This document shows positions 47,164 through 59,070 of a stretch of 64,000 nt of DNA, piece after piece. Positions within the stretch are counted from its first letter, which is position 1. Each line of letters opens with the position of its first letter. The DNA is from Sphingomonas sp. Leaf343 (GTDB taxonomy: Bacteria > Pseudomonadota > Alphaproteobacteria > Sphingomonadales > Sphingomonadaceae): contig NZ_LMPG01000010.1 of the NCBI RefSeq assembly GCF_001423765.1, positions 416,991-480,990 of the forward strand. The letters are read 5' to 3'. The translations under genes were made by a program, and so were the position numbers. A model generated the notes under the pieces. That model searched no databases, was not told the origin of the DNA, and worked only from the letters and a program-made list of their open reading frames with translations.

Positions 47164-47790
47164 ATGGCATTTTCGTCAGGCCGCAAGGCTACAAGGTTCG
47201 GCCGAAAGGCTGTCGTGGCGGCACTCGCCACATCGACCCTTCTCGTCGCGGGGTGTGCGACGGAAACCCGGTACCGTCCGGCCACTGGTCAGGGCTTCAA
47301 CCGTCAGGGTTATAGCGATCGACAGATCGAGCCGAATCGCTTTCTGGTCAGTTTCGCCGGCAACAGCGTGACGTCGCGCGACACGGTCGAACGCTATTTG
47401 TTCTTCCGGGCCGCCGAACTGACGCTGCAACAAGGCTTCGACTATTTCGTGATGGCCGACCGCGACACCAACCTTCAGTCGCGGACATTCTCGACGCCGG
47501 GCATCGGCGGACCGTGGGGCTATGGCGGCTTCGGCGGATATTGGGGTCCATCGTGGCGCTATCGTGGCCGCGGCTTCGGCTGGCGCACGTGGGACCCGTG
47601 GCTCGGTGGCGGTTTCGGTCCGTGGGGCAACAATTTCGACGTGCAAACGATCGATCGCTACGAAGCCAGCGCGGAGATCGTGATGCGCAAGGGCCCCATT
47701 CCGCGCGACAATATCCGCGCCTTCGATGCACGCCGCGTCGTCGATTCGGTGGGTCCGTCGGTCGTCCTGCCGGATCAGCGTCGCCGCTGA
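47164..47790 (+). CDS. CC0125/CC1285-type lipoprotein
   Basis: This is a 208-residue protein. The lipobox LLVAGC (Cys about residue 31) follows a basic N-terminus. The family core is RFLVSFAGNSVTSRDTVERY, then FFRAAELTLQQGFDYFVMAD. A Gly/Trp/Tyr-rich segment (GGPWGYGGFGGYWGPSWRYRG) follows at about 115-155. The function is unknown; the pattern is common in Caulobacter and sphingomonads. The ATG at 47164 is preceded by GGAGACG. A very strong terminator follows 20 bases after the stop. Confidence 0.82.
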   Translation: MAFSSGRKATRFGRKAVVAALATSTLLVAGCATETRYRPATGQGFNRQGYSDRQIEPNRFLVSFAGNSVTSRDTVERYLFFRAAELTLQQGFDYFVMADRDTNLQSRTFSTPGIGGPWGYGGFGGYWGPSWRYRGRGFGWRTWDPWLGGGFGPWGNNFDVQTIDRYEASAEIVMRKGPIPRDNIRAFDARRVVDSVGPSVVLPDQRRR

Positions 47791-47810
47791 TTCCGCCACC
47801 GACTGCGAAC

Positions 47811-47845
47811 AAAAGCCCCGCCGGAGCCGATCCGGCGGGGCTTTT
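47811..47845. terminator. Bidirectional Rho-independent terminator
   Basis: The perfect 15-bp stem AAAAGCCCCGCCGGA / TCCGGCGGGGCTTTT has a 5-base loop. The A/T ends give a T tract in both directions, so it can end both the lipoprotein transcript and the convergent secA transcript. Confidence 0.92.
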
Positions 47846-47885
47846 CATGTGTCCAGTGGTCTTGCGCCGGTAGCGGGCAGCCGGC

Positions 47886-50642
<2,757 letters not shown>

Positions 50643-50724
50643 GGGCGGGATTCCTGATATGGAGAAAGCGCGGTCGCCCTATCAAGGGCCCGCGCGGAAA
50701 CAAACAAGGGGACGGAAGGCGCAG

Positions 50725-50982
50725 CTATTCGCGCCGACGGTTCGCCCAGAGCGGCTCACGGGATCGGAGCGGCAATACGATCGAGAGCGGAATGGCCACG
50801 AGGCTCGCGAGCATCGGCAGCCCCCGAACCGGCCGCCTCGTCGCAGCAGGCCGGCGCGCCTCCGCGGCGCCTGCGACGCGTGCGCTTCCGGCCACCGCAT
50901 GCGACACCTCCGGCACGCGCACGCTGCTGACGACGCCCGTCAGCGCAGACAGCAAAGCAGACAGGAGCAGCAACAGGTTCAT
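50725..50982 (-). CDS. Small membrane-associated protein, unknown
   Basis: This is an 85-residue protein with a hydrophobic N-terminus (MNLLLLLSALLSALTGVVSS), an Ala/Arg-rich middle (RVAGAAEARRPAATRRP) and a second hydrophobic segment near residues 55-70. It may be a small envelope protein, but no family is recognised and the coding evidence is only moderate. It lies upstream of secA on the same strand, with 82 bases between them. Confidence 0.45.
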   Translation of the reverse strand: MNLLLLLSALLSALTGVVSSVRVPEVSHAVAGSARVAGAAEARRPAATRRPVRGLPMLASLVAIPLSIVLPLRSREPLWANRRRE

Positions 50983-51056
50983 GCGCCGCCCGACATAAGG
51001 CTGGCAGATCAATCCGTCCATCCCACGACTACAGCCCCACCACGCCACGCCACCGA

Positions 51057-51257
51057 TCATATGCCGGTTTGCTGGAACGTCCCGAGATATGCGTGGCGTC
51101 TGCGCTCCGCCAGTTGCCGCGTCTCGACCGTCTGGCTTTCCGCGTGAGGCCGCCGCACCTGGCGTGAGGACCCATTGTCGACCAGCTGCGATATCGCGAA
51201 CTTGCAGGTGCCATTGATGCCGACGAACAGGTACAGCTTACCCTTCGCAATCTGCAT
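51057..51257 (-). pseudogene. IS481-type transposase remnant
   Basis: The 66-residue reading begins MQIAKGKLYLFVGINGTCKFAISQLV. It resembles the catalytic-core segment of IS481/IS3-type transposases, in which a TAEGKLYLFVAIDRTSKFA-like stretch follows the first catalytic Asp. Here the preceding Asp and the rest of the enzyme are missing, and the frame decays after about 35 residues. It is a degraded fragment and not a working transposase. It lies between secA and the TonB receptor and hints at past rearrangement there. Confidence 0.65.
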
Positions 51258-51376
51258 CTTCGCGTGAATTTGCTTGAGAGACCAAGGTTGGCCGACGACG
51301 CCTCCGTCTTTGATCGGCAGGGCGGCTGGCTCATTGTCCGTCGCCAGTCGTCCTTGCCACCGCCCTGAGGCCGATG

Positions 51377-53776
51377 TCAGAACGCAGCATCCAGACCTAA
51401 CCGGAAAGTACGCGGGCGCAACGGAGTGACCTGATCGCGACCGGTAGTGAACGGCGTACCGAGTGCGAAGCGATTGCCGCGCACGTTCGCCAGATTTGTC
51501 ACGCCCGCACTGATGCCGATTGCATCCAGCCCGATCCGCGCAGTGATCCCGCTGTCGAGATACCTGCCCTGAAGCTGGCCGAGCACTGGTCCGACGCCCA
51601 GCCGCGACGATCCCACATAGCGGAGCCAGCCATCCACCTTCAGGTCGGCCGACGATCCCAGGCTGCGCGTGTAGACCGCACCGGCGCGGGCGGTGACGCG
51701 CGCGGTGTTTGGAATCTGGCTCAATCGCGCGGCGACCTGAGCGCGCGCGGCAGCGGGGTCGACGATAACGCTGCCGACCAGATCGAACAGGCGCACCGCG
51801 GACGGTTCGTCGATGCGACCGTCATTGTAGGACAACGCCGCTTCCAACCGCAGACTGTCGCTGATGCGCGCGCCGACCGTGCCTTCGATGGTCCACAGCC
51901 GTCCATTGCCGATATTGGCGGTGCTGGGCAGGCCCGATCCGTCGATGAAGTCGGCCTGGATATCGCGCCACGCGGTGCGCGCCAGCGTCAGCGATCCGTC
52001 GAATTGGTCCGATCCGGCGCGCCCGGTGCGCAGCCCCGCCTCGATCGTCGCGACGCGGTCGTTCTGGAACCGGCGCACGAAGTCGCTCTCGATCGCCAGT
52101 CCGCCGGGCCGGAAGCCCTGTTGATAGCGCGCGAACATCTGCAGGCGCGGGGTCAGGTCGACCAGCGCCGCGGCGGAGGGCAGGACGATCGTCTGCTTTC
52201 GCCGTGCACTCATCGCCAGCAGCGCGATCGGCACGCGCGCGGCGACGTCCTCGCCCGCGCCGTCCAGCACCGAATGCGTGACGCGCAGCCCGGCGGTGGT
52301 CAGCAGGCCGGGAAGCAGGCGCACGCTGGTTTCGCCGTACAGCGTCGCTTCGCGGATCGTGTTAACGACGCCAGTCGTTGGCTCCAGTGCGCCGGGCGCC
52401 CCGAACAGGCGCGTCAGCCGGGTGCGGTTTTGGATGTAGCTGAAGCCCGCCAACCAGCCGGATCCGTCCGGGGCGGACGACCATAGCCGCGTCTCGTTCG
52501 CCTGCATGCGAGTCCGGTTCGCCTGCGCGAACAGCCGCACCGGCTGGTCCGGCGCGGTCGCGTCGTAGCGTTCCATCAGGTCGTGCGCCGTAACGCCGCT
52601 GGTCGAGCGGACATGCACCGTGCCGAGCAGGCCGGACACAACAAGCTGCGCCTGCCCGAAATCGGCGGTGAACCCCTCCGTCACCGGCGCGGCACGGGTC
52701 AGCGGCGGGTCACCGCGATCTGCATATTGGCTGTCCGCGCCGCGGATGCGCTGCCCGATGCCGATCAGCTCCACGCTCCAGTCGCGCGACAGGTCCAGCC
52801 GGGCGGCGGCGCGCCCGCCCTTGATGCGGGTAAGATTGACGTCGGTGCGGTCGAGCAGGGGTTTGTCGATATAGCCGCCTTCGGTCGCGGCGTTGGCGAC
52901 GAGGCGGACGGCGAGCCGGTCCGCGACCAGCGGCACGTTCGCGACCAGTTGCGTGTCCGCACCGGGCGAGCCGTGCTGCATCGCCGATCCGCCCAGCGTC
53001 GCGGAGCCGCCGAAGCGCGTCGGATCGGGCGCGTTCGGCACCAGCCGGATCAGCCCGCCGAGCGATCCCGCACCGTAGAGCGTTCCCTGCGGCCCCTCCA
53101 GCACCTCCACCGCCGCCAGATCGGACAGGCGCAGGTCCGGATCGGGCGCGTTGTAGCTGAGGCGAAGATCGCCGAAATACTGGCCTACCGTCGCCTGGGT
53201 CGGACCGGTGAAGCTGGAGTCTGCGATGCCGCGGATGAACAGCTTGTTGCGACCCGCACCAAGATAGGTCGAGGCGACGCTGGTCAGCCGGTTCGCCAGC
53301 CGGTCGGTGCCGCCCGCGCCGCCGAACTCCAGCTCGCTTCCGGTGACGCGCGCGAACTGCCCCGCGAAATTGTCACGCGTGGTACCACGCTTGCTGGCGG
53401 TGACGACGATATCGCCGCCTTGATCGGAGGCTATGTCCGGCCGGGGAGCCGCCCGCCGCACGGCCACGCGAGCGGGTCGCATGGCGGGGCGGCGGGGCAC
53501 CAGCCGCCAGCTTCCCGGGCCGATCGCCACCAGTTTGGCATCGGAACGCCGGGCGATCAGCGCCAGTGCGGCAGCCGGCGTCCACCGCCCGCGCAAGGCC
53601 GGCACCCGCTGCGCCCACAACCGCGGCTCCGGCACGACCACGCTGACCCGCGCGATCCGGCCGATCGCCACAACCTGCTGCCCGACGCTGCCGCCCGGCA
53701 GGTCGAGCGACACGCTTTCGGGCGCAGCCGGAGCCGCGACGAGCATGACGAAGGCCGCGACCGCGGTGCGGATCAC
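51377..53776 (-). CDS. FecA-type TonB-dependent receptor with STN domain
   Basis: This is a 799-residue outer-membrane receptor. It starts at a GTG that overlaps the fecR stop. A signal peptide (VAAFVMLVAAPAAPE) is followed by a secretin/TonB short N-terminal (STN) domain at about 20-85. The plug region has DIVVTASKR, NKLFIRGIADSSF and VEVLEGPQGTLYGAGSLGG. A 22-strand-type barrel follows, and the protein ends RLGLDAAF with the terminal Phe. The STN domain signals to FecR that ligand is bound. The ligand (siderophore, haem or sugar) cannot be told. Confidence 0.9.
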   Translation of the reverse strand: MIRTAVAAFVMLVAAPAAPESVSLDLPGGSVGQQVVAIGRIARVSVVVPEPRLWAQRVPALRGRWTPAAALALIARRSDAKLVAIGPGSWRLVPRRPAMRPARVAVRRAAPRPDIASDQGGDIVVTASKRGTTRDNFAGQFARVTGSELEFGGAGGTDRLANRLTSVASTYLGAGRNKLFIRGIADSSFTGPTQATVGQYFGDLRLSYNAPDPDLRLSDLAAVEVLEGPQGTLYGAGSLGGLIRLVPNAPDPTRFGGSATLGGSAMQHGSPGADTQLVANVPLVADRLAVRLVANAATEGGYIDKPLLDRTDVNLTRIKGGRAAARLDLSRDWSVELIGIGQRIRGADSQYADRGDPPLTRAAPVTEGFTADFGQAQLVVSGLLGTVHVRSTSGVTAHDLMERYDATAPDQPVRLFAQANRTRMQANETRLWSSAPDGSGWLAGFSYIQNRTRLTRLFGAPGALEPTTGVVNTIREATLYGETSVRLLPGLLTTAGLRVTHSVLDGAGEDVAARVPIALLAMSARRKQTIVLPSAAALVDLTPRLQMFARYQQGFRPGGLAIESDFVRRFQNDRVATIEAGLRTGRAGSDQFDGSLTLARTAWRDIQADFIDGSGLPSTANIGNGRLWTIEGTVGARISDSLRLEAALSYNDGRIDEPSAVRLFDLVGSVIVDPAAARAQVAARLSQIPNTARVTARAGAVYTRSLGSSADLKVDGWLRYVGSSRLGVGPVLGQLQGRYLDSGITARIGLDAIGISAGVTNLANVRGNRFALGTPFTTGRDQVTPLRPRTFRLGLDAAF

Positions 53777-54717
53777 GGATGCGGTTCCAGCGTCCACCCG
53801 TCCGGCTGCTGCCGCACCGTCACGTCGAGCAACTGGCCGAGCAAAGCGGGCCGCCGCTTCAGCGCCTGCACGTCCAGCGTCCCGCGGAACGTGCGACGCG
53901 CGACGGCGGGCGCGGCGCGGACCGGCTGGCCGATCTGGCGCGACAGGTCGGCCGCGACCTCCTCCAGCGATACATCGTCGAACGCCAGCCGCCCCTCCCG
54001 CCACGCCCCGACATCGTTCCGCTCCACCGCCTGCCGTCGCAGCGCATCGCCCTCCGCGATCACCGCCTGACCGGCATCGAGGCGCAGCGCCGCGCCCTCC
54101 GGATCGACCATCACCGCACCCTCCGCCACCGAGACGCGGGTGCGCTGCGGATCGGCCTTTACGTCGAACACGGTGCCGAGATCGGCCAGCGTCAGGTCGC
54201 CGACACCGACCGTGAAGGGATGCGCGGCGTCGTGGCGCACCCGGAACAGCATCTCGCCCCGCTCCACCGTCGCCACGCGCGGCGCGTTGTGGTCGAGCCG
54301 CACCTTCGACCCGCCGGCCAGCACGATGCTGCTGCCGTCCGCCAGCGCGACGGTGCGCTGTTCGCCCGGTGCGGTTTCGACCGCATAAGGGTACGGTGCC
54401 TGGGTCCACACGCCCAGCCCGATCGCACCGGCCAGCACCGCCGCGAGGGCGCCACCGATCCAGCGTCGGGTGTGGCGGCGCGCGGGCATGTCGTCGTTCG
54501 CCGCAATCAGACCGCTTGCCGGAATCGGAACCGTTTGCAGCGCCGCGACATCCGCCGTAACGTCGTGCAGCGCGGCGACCGCCCGGTCGTACCGCCCGGA
54601 CCGCGAGGCATCATGCTCCAGCCACAGCGTGAACGCGTCCCAGTCGGCGTCCGGCCCCTCCATCCGCAGCGCCCAGCCGAACGCGTCGTCGTCGAGCGGT
54701 GTAGAGTCGTCGTTCAT
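53773..54717 (-). CDS. FecR-family transmembrane sensor / anti-sigma factor
   Basis: This is a 314-residue protein. The cytoplasmic N-terminal FecR domain contains the WDAFTLWLEHDASRSGRYD motif near residues 25-45. A membrane helix lies at about 85-105. The periplasmic FecR domain has TAPGEQRTVALADGSSIVLAGGSKVR, and a C-terminal STN-like segment (VSLEEVAADLSRQIGQPV) contacts the receptor. It passes the ligand signal from the receptor to the sigma factor. Its start overlaps the sigma factor stop, and its stop overlaps the receptor start. Confidence 0.92.
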   Translation of the reverse strand: MNDDSTPLDDDAFGWALRMEGPDADWDAFTLWLEHDASRSGRYDRAVAALHDVTADVAALQTVPIPASGLIAANDDMPARRHTRRWIGGALAAVLAGAIGLGVWTQAPYPYAVETAPGEQRTVALADGSSIVLAGGSKVRLDHNAPRVATVERGEMLFRVRHDAAHPFTVGVGDLTLADLGTVFDVKADPQRTRVSVAEGAVMVDPEGAALRLDAGQAVIAEGDALRRQAVERNDVGAWREGRLAFDDVSLEEVAADLSRQIGQPVRAAPAVARRTFRGTLDVQALKRRPALLGQLLDVTVRQQPDGWTLEPHP

Positions 54718-55229
54718 CGCAACCGCTCCTTCAGGTCGGCCAGGGCGCGGCTGGCGATCCGCAGGTCGCTCTCGACGGTGCTCAGGCTGACGCCCAGTTC
54801 CGCCGCCACCTCTCGCTGCGCCGCGCCGTCGATCCGCACGCGCCGGAATACCGCCTCCCGGCGCGGGCCCAGCGTCGTCAGCAGCGCCGCGACTTCGCCC
54901 GCTTCCTGCCGCGCCGCGACGCTGCGGTCGGCGGCCGGCTGTTCCTGCGCGTGACCGTCGCTCCACGCCTGATCGCGCGCCTCCGCCTGTCGCCGCGCGC
55001 GGTAGCGATCGATCATCAGCGTGTCCGCCGCGCGGTAGAGATAGGCAAGCGGATTGCCGATCGGCCCGTCCGCCCGCCCCGCCACCTTCAGCCACACGTC
55101 GTGCGCCAGATCCTCCGCCGCATCGCCCGCCCCGCGCGCCAGCAGGAATCGCACCAGCTTGTCGCGATTGGCCAGGAATACGGCCTCTAGTCCCGCGTGG
55201 GGCGCGGGGGCAGGTCCGGGGGGCGGCAT
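54714..55229 (-). CDS. FecI-type ECF sigma factor
   Basis: This is a 171-residue sigma-70 family protein of the ECF iron-starvation class. Region 2 includes AGDAAEDLAHDVWLKVAG and PLAYLYRAADTLMIDRYRARR. Region 4 includes LGPRREAVFRRVRIDGAAQREVAAELGVS and SLSTVESDLRIASRAL. It should direct RNA polymerase to the receptor operon when FecR is activated. The Met at 55229 follows the terminator hairpin of the upstream autotransporter gene. Confidence 0.9.
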   Translation of the reverse strand: MPPPGPAPAPHAGLEAVFLANRDKLVRFLLARGAGDAAEDLAHDVWLKVAGRADGPIGNPLAYLYRAADTLMIDRYRARRQAEARDQAWSDGHAQEQPAADRSVAARQEAGEVAALLTTLGPRREAVFRRVRIDGAAQREVAAELGVSLSTVESDLRIASRALADLKERLR

Positions 55230-55292
55230 GATGATGACCGGTCGAATGGGACGGAAGGCGGCTCGTCTAGCCGATGCATGGGCATGCTGAAA

Positions 55293-55323
55293 GGCGCTCC
55301 ACCCGTGGGGCGGGTGGAGCGCC
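55293..55323 (-). terminator. Terminator hairpin after the autotransporter
   Basis: The perfect 13-bp stem GGCGCTCCACCCG / CGGGTGGAGCGCC has a 5-base loop and is followed on the minus strand by TTT. It separates the autotransporter gene from the sigma factor operon, so the two are probably not simply co-transcribed. Confidence 0.75.
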
Positions 55324-55364
55324 GGTTCGCCACGCGTGCGGGGGCCGGGCACGCGCGGATTCGC

Positions 55365-58300
55365 CTAGAAGGCGAATTGCAGGGCGGCGCGCGCGGTCAG
55401 CGCCACGTCGCCGAAGCGCTGTTCGGCACCGACTTCGCCGCTCAAGCGCACTTCAGTGGTGCCGGTGATCGCGCGGACGCGGCCGGTCCAGCCGCCGCCG
55501 CGCTCCTCCGGGTCGAGTACGAAGGCCGTGCCGCTGCCGAAGCTGGCGGTGGTGCGACCGATCGCCCCGGCGATGCGTTCGCGCCGGCCGCCCTCGACTT
55601 CGATCCGGCTCCACTGCGAATAGCGGTCGTCACCGCCGAAATTGATGCCTGCCGCCAGCGTCGCGGTCACCGCCAGTTCGTCGCTGCTGCGCTTGCGCAC
55701 GGTCAGGTCGTACGCGGTGCCGCCGCCGGTCTCGCGATAGGTATCCTCGTTGAGCTTGTAATATTCCAGGGCGACGATCGGCCGCAGGCTGAACTGGCCG
55801 ACGACGTGCTCGTACGACACGGAGCCGGAGCCGGAATAGAGCATGCCGTTCCAGTCGGAATCCGCCCGGCGCTGCACCGCTTCCGATCCGATCGCGCCAT
55901 CGAATTGGCGCACCGCGTCGAACGACAGGAAGGCGGCGGAGCCCCGCACCTGCGCGGCGAACCCGCCCCAATGGCCGCGCCAATATCCCGCCAGTTCGTA
56001 CTGGCTGTGGTTGACGCGGTTGACCGCCACGCCCTCGTTGGCGCGACCGCGCAGATAGGCGAGCGAAACGCCGATATTCCCCATCTGCGACTTGCGCTCC
56101 AGCCCGCCGCTCATGCCCCAGCCGCGCACGTCGTAGCTGGTGGTGCTCCGCGCGCCCTTCGATGAATTCCAGCCGACGGGGGCGAGCCACATGCCCCAGC
56201 GGCCTTCCTCCGCGAACGAACCCGCCGGATCGCGCAACTGCCCGGCGGCGGCACGCGACGCCAGCGTCACGCTCTCGAACACGCCCCCGGCATAATTGGG
56301 CAGCATCTGGTCGATCGTCGCGCGGAACGCCGCGCCGTCGTAAAGGCCACGGATCGCCGCGCCGACCTTCGCGTCGCTGCCGATCGCGGTATCGATCGCG
56401 TCGAAGGCGCTGGTGCCGGCGGCGTTCAGGCCAAGCTCGATCCGGGCCTTGCGCGCGACCTCCACCGCGATCTCGTTCGCGGCGCTGGCAACGATCGAAC
56501 CCTTGTACAGGAACGGCACCGCCGCGGTCGCCAGCGTCAGGTTGGTCGCGCCGGTCAGGGTGCCGGACCGCAGCACGACATAACGGCCGGTGATATCGGT
56601 GCCGCCCGTCACGCGCAGCGCCAGCTGGCTGTTCGCACCGATCGTCGTCGCGCCGTTTACGACGATCAGGTTGCCGGTGGGGTTCGCCTTGTCGAGCGCG
56701 ACGCTCAGCACCGACTGGTCGCCCAGCGTCAGCGACCCGATCGTCGCCCCGCCCGTCGCCCCGAACGTGCCGCCGCCGGATGCGACGGTGACCGCCAGGT
56801 TCGCGGCATTCGTCAGTCGGCCGGCGAACACGCCCTTGCCGGTGATCGCGAGAACGTCCGTGCCGCCGCCTGCGAAATCGGCGATACCGTCGAACCGGCC
56901 GGTGCCGCCGATCGCCAGCGTGTCCGCACCGTTGCCGAAGGTCGCGGTGCCGGCGAAGATGCTGGCGTTCGTCATTTCCAGCCGGTTGCTGCCGCCGCCG
57001 AACGATACGTCGGCCGCCACCGATCCGGCCTGAAGGTCGAGACGGTCGTTGCCCGATCCGAACCGGATCGCGCCGGTGATCGCCGGGACGCCGGTCTGGC
57101 CGGTGACCGCGATCTGGCGAACGGTTGCGCCTACGGTGTTCGCGGACAGGTCGATCGCTACGGAACGGGTGGCGTCCGCCCCCGCCGCACCGATCGTGCC
57201 GCTATTTTCCACTAGGGTCACGCCACCGGTGCGGTCGAAGATCGCGACCGCGGTCGCCCCCTTCGCAGACGCGCGGATCGAGCCGGTGTTGCGGATCGTC
57301 GGCACCGTTGCGCCGCTGTCGATCAGGATTGCCGCCGAGCGCGTATCGGCAACCCCGCCGCCCGTCGCCGTGACGGTGCCGCCGACGCGCAGTTCCGGCG
57401 TGGACCCGCCCGCGCCGAAGCGGATCGCGGTGGCGGACGCGCCGACCGCGGTCGCCTGCACCGTGCCGCCGACCGCGACACCCTGCGCGATCGTGACATT
57501 GCCTCCAAGCCCGCCGATCGCCAGCGCCGTGGCGGTGGCGCCACTATAGACGCCGTTGCCGGTCACCCGTCCGTTGACGATCAGGCCCGCGTTGGGCGCG
57601 GGCGTGCCGCCGACCGCTCCGATCGTCACCGCCCGCGTGGCGGAGCCGATCTGCAACGCCGGTGCCGCGCCGTACGTCACGATGTCGCCGACCTTGCCGG
57701 TGGCGTTCGACAGCGTGATGCCGCCCGCCACGTCGCCCGCCACGATCAGCGCCGATCCGCCCTGCAACAGGTCGTCCGCATCCAGCTTCGACACGTCGGC
57801 CGGCGCGGTCGTCGACCGGTAGCCGGTGCTGCCGATCAGCCCCTCCACGACCAGCGCGCCGCCGATGTTGCCGTCCAGCCGTGCGCCCACTGTGTCACGG
57901 CCGGTTGCGGTGATCGTGCCGCCCAGCGTGACGGCGCCTGACACGTTTTCGGCACGGACGCCGACACTGCGGTCGCCCAGCACGTTGGTCTTGCCGCTGT
58001 GCGTCACCGCGCCGGTCAGCGGCCCGCCGAGATAGATCCCGGCGGAATCATTGCCCTCGACGGTGATCTCGCCGGTGTTGGAGATTGTGCCGGTGAACGC
58101 ACCGGCAGTCTTGATGCCGGTGCGGAAGTTCCCTTGCGCGAACGGGCCGTCGAGGTCGCCGTCCTTGTCCGCATCGGTGGCGGCAAAAGTCTCGTCGACG
58201 ATGATCTTGCCGCTGTTGGCGATGTCGCCGCGCACGCCCGCCTGCGCCAGAACGCCCGTCGCGCCGTTCGCGTCGGTGATCTGGATGGTGCCCGCATTGA

Positions 58301-58547
58301 CGACATTGTTGTTGCTGTCGATCGTCACCGCGACCCCGCCGGTGGGCACGATGCTGCCCGCGGAGGTGATGCCGATATTGTCGGCGGCGCCCGCCTTGAC
58401 GGTGGAGGTGCGGACCGGCGTCGTCTGCTTGGTGGCGATGCTGGTCTGGGCGTGGGCGGAGGTCGCGACGATCATGGCAAGCGGCGCGGAGGAGGCGAGA
58501 AGCAGGCGGTACACGGAAACAAATCCCCTTCGAATGTCTTCTCCCAT
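55365..58547 (-). CDS. Large autotransporter (type Va) outer-membrane protein
   Basis: This 1060-residue protein has a signal peptide (RLLLASSAPLAMIVATSAHA). A long passenger of repeated short beta units follows (for example VTHSGKTNVLGDRSVGVR, SGAVTLGGTITATGRDTVG), typical of a beta-helix. A C-terminal barrel of about 277 residues begins GRWGMWLAPVGWNSSKG and ends in the Phe-terminated LQFAF. The passenger carries many Asp/Asn/Gly loops but no recognisable enzyme motif, so adhesion or a surface-layer role is only a guess. The start at ATG 58547 is used; the GTG at 58514 is possible. Confidence 0.9.
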   Translation of the reverse strand: MGEDIRRGFVSVYRLLLASSAPLAMIVATSAHAQTSIATKQTTPVRTSTVKAGAADNIGITSAGSIVPTGGVAVTIDSNNNVVNAGTIQITDANGATGVLAQAGVRGDIANSGKIIVDETFAATDADKDGDLDGPFAQGNFRTGIKTAGAFTGTISNTGEITVEGNDSAGIYLGGPLTGAVTHSGKTNVLGDRSVGVRAENVSGAVTLGGTITATGRDTVGARLDGNIGGALVVEGLIGSTGYRSTTAPADVSKLDADDLLQGGSALIVAGDVAGGITLSNATGKVGDIVTYGAAPALQIGSATRAVTIGAVGGTPAPNAGLIVNGRVTGNGVYSGATATALAIGGLGGNVTIAQGVAVGGTVQATAVGASATAIRFGAGGSTPELRVGGTVTATGGGVADTRSAAILIDSGATVPTIRNTGSIRASAKGATAVAIFDRTGGVTLVENSGTIGAAGADATRSVAIDLSANTVGATVRQIAVTGQTGVPAITGAIRFGSGNDRLDLQAGSVAADVSFGGGSNRLEMTNASIFAGTATFGNGADTLAIGGTGRFDGIADFAGGGTDVLAITGKGVFAGRLTNAANLAVTVASGGGTFGATGGATIGSLTLGDQSVLSVALDKANPTGNLIVVNGATTIGANSQLALRVTGGTDITGRYVVLRSGTLTGATNLTLATAAVPFLYKGSIVASAANEIAVEVARKARIELGLNAAGTSAFDAIDTAIGSDAKVGAAIRGLYDGAAFRATIDQMLPNYAGGVFESVTLASRAAAGQLRDPAGSFAEEGRWGMWLAPVGWNSSKGARSTTSYDVRGWGMSGGLERKSQMGNIGVSLAYLRGRANEGVAVNRVNHSQYELAGYWRGHWGGFAAQVRGSAAFLSFDAVRQFDGAIGSEAVQRRADSDWNGMLYSGSGSVSYEHVVGQFSLRPIVALEYYKLNEDTYRETGGGTAYDLTVRKRSSDELAVTATLAAGINFGGDDRYSQWSRIEVEGGRRERIAGAIGRTTASFGSGTAFVLDPEERGGGWTGRVRAITGTTEVRLSGEVGAEQRFGDVALTARAALQFAF

Positions 58548-59070
58548 CCAGACGGACACAAACCATCGATGCCTTGCATTCCTCTCGGCGAATGGATGAT
58601 TTCCAGGCGGCCGGTGGCGATCGCAGCTTACGCGACCGCGGCGTTCGCGACGCTGATTGGCTTGCCGAAGGGGGCGGAGCGCTGGGGATCGGCAGCTTCC
58701 GCCGAAGCGAACGCCCAAGATGGCTGATCTGAACAACCGACTCTGGTCGAGAACAGCCGTAAGATTCGGAGCGGCGCTGACCCATATGCAGGTATTCAAC
58801 TCTTGTCTGCGCCCCCTCCCTGACTTCGGTCGTTCATTCAGCTTGAGCGGATAGCGCTTCTGGCGGCATCTTCATCAGCGGTGCCGGACGCGCTGCAGCT
58901 CGACGACCAGAAAGGCAGAGGTCTTTAAGTACGTCATCGACCCTCGGCTTTACGTTCCCGAAAACGAACCGCCAGCAAGACGGCCTGCGCTTTCCAGTCA
59001 GGACGATGAAACGGGAATTTGGTCAGATCTCGCGCTTGGTCGAAAATGATGCAGATCGCTATACAGGGCA
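58548..59070. other. Intergenic stretch before the accessory region
   Basis: This 523-base gap separates the autotransporter start and the nitrilase-like gene. I find no gene of normal length. A 43-codon reading at 58596-58727 (+), with a hydrophobic segment (VAIAAYATAAFATLIG), has no clear ribosome-binding site. Promoters for both flanking divergent genes must lie here. Base composition falls somewhat toward AT after 58.75 kb, in keeping with the start of foreign DNA. Confidence 0.4.

Noticed and set aside
58596..58727. 43-codon reading with a hydrophobic stretch upstream of the autotransporter
   Set aside because: It has no convincing ribosome-binding site and lies opposite the likely autotransporter leader. 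It is kept only as a remark.
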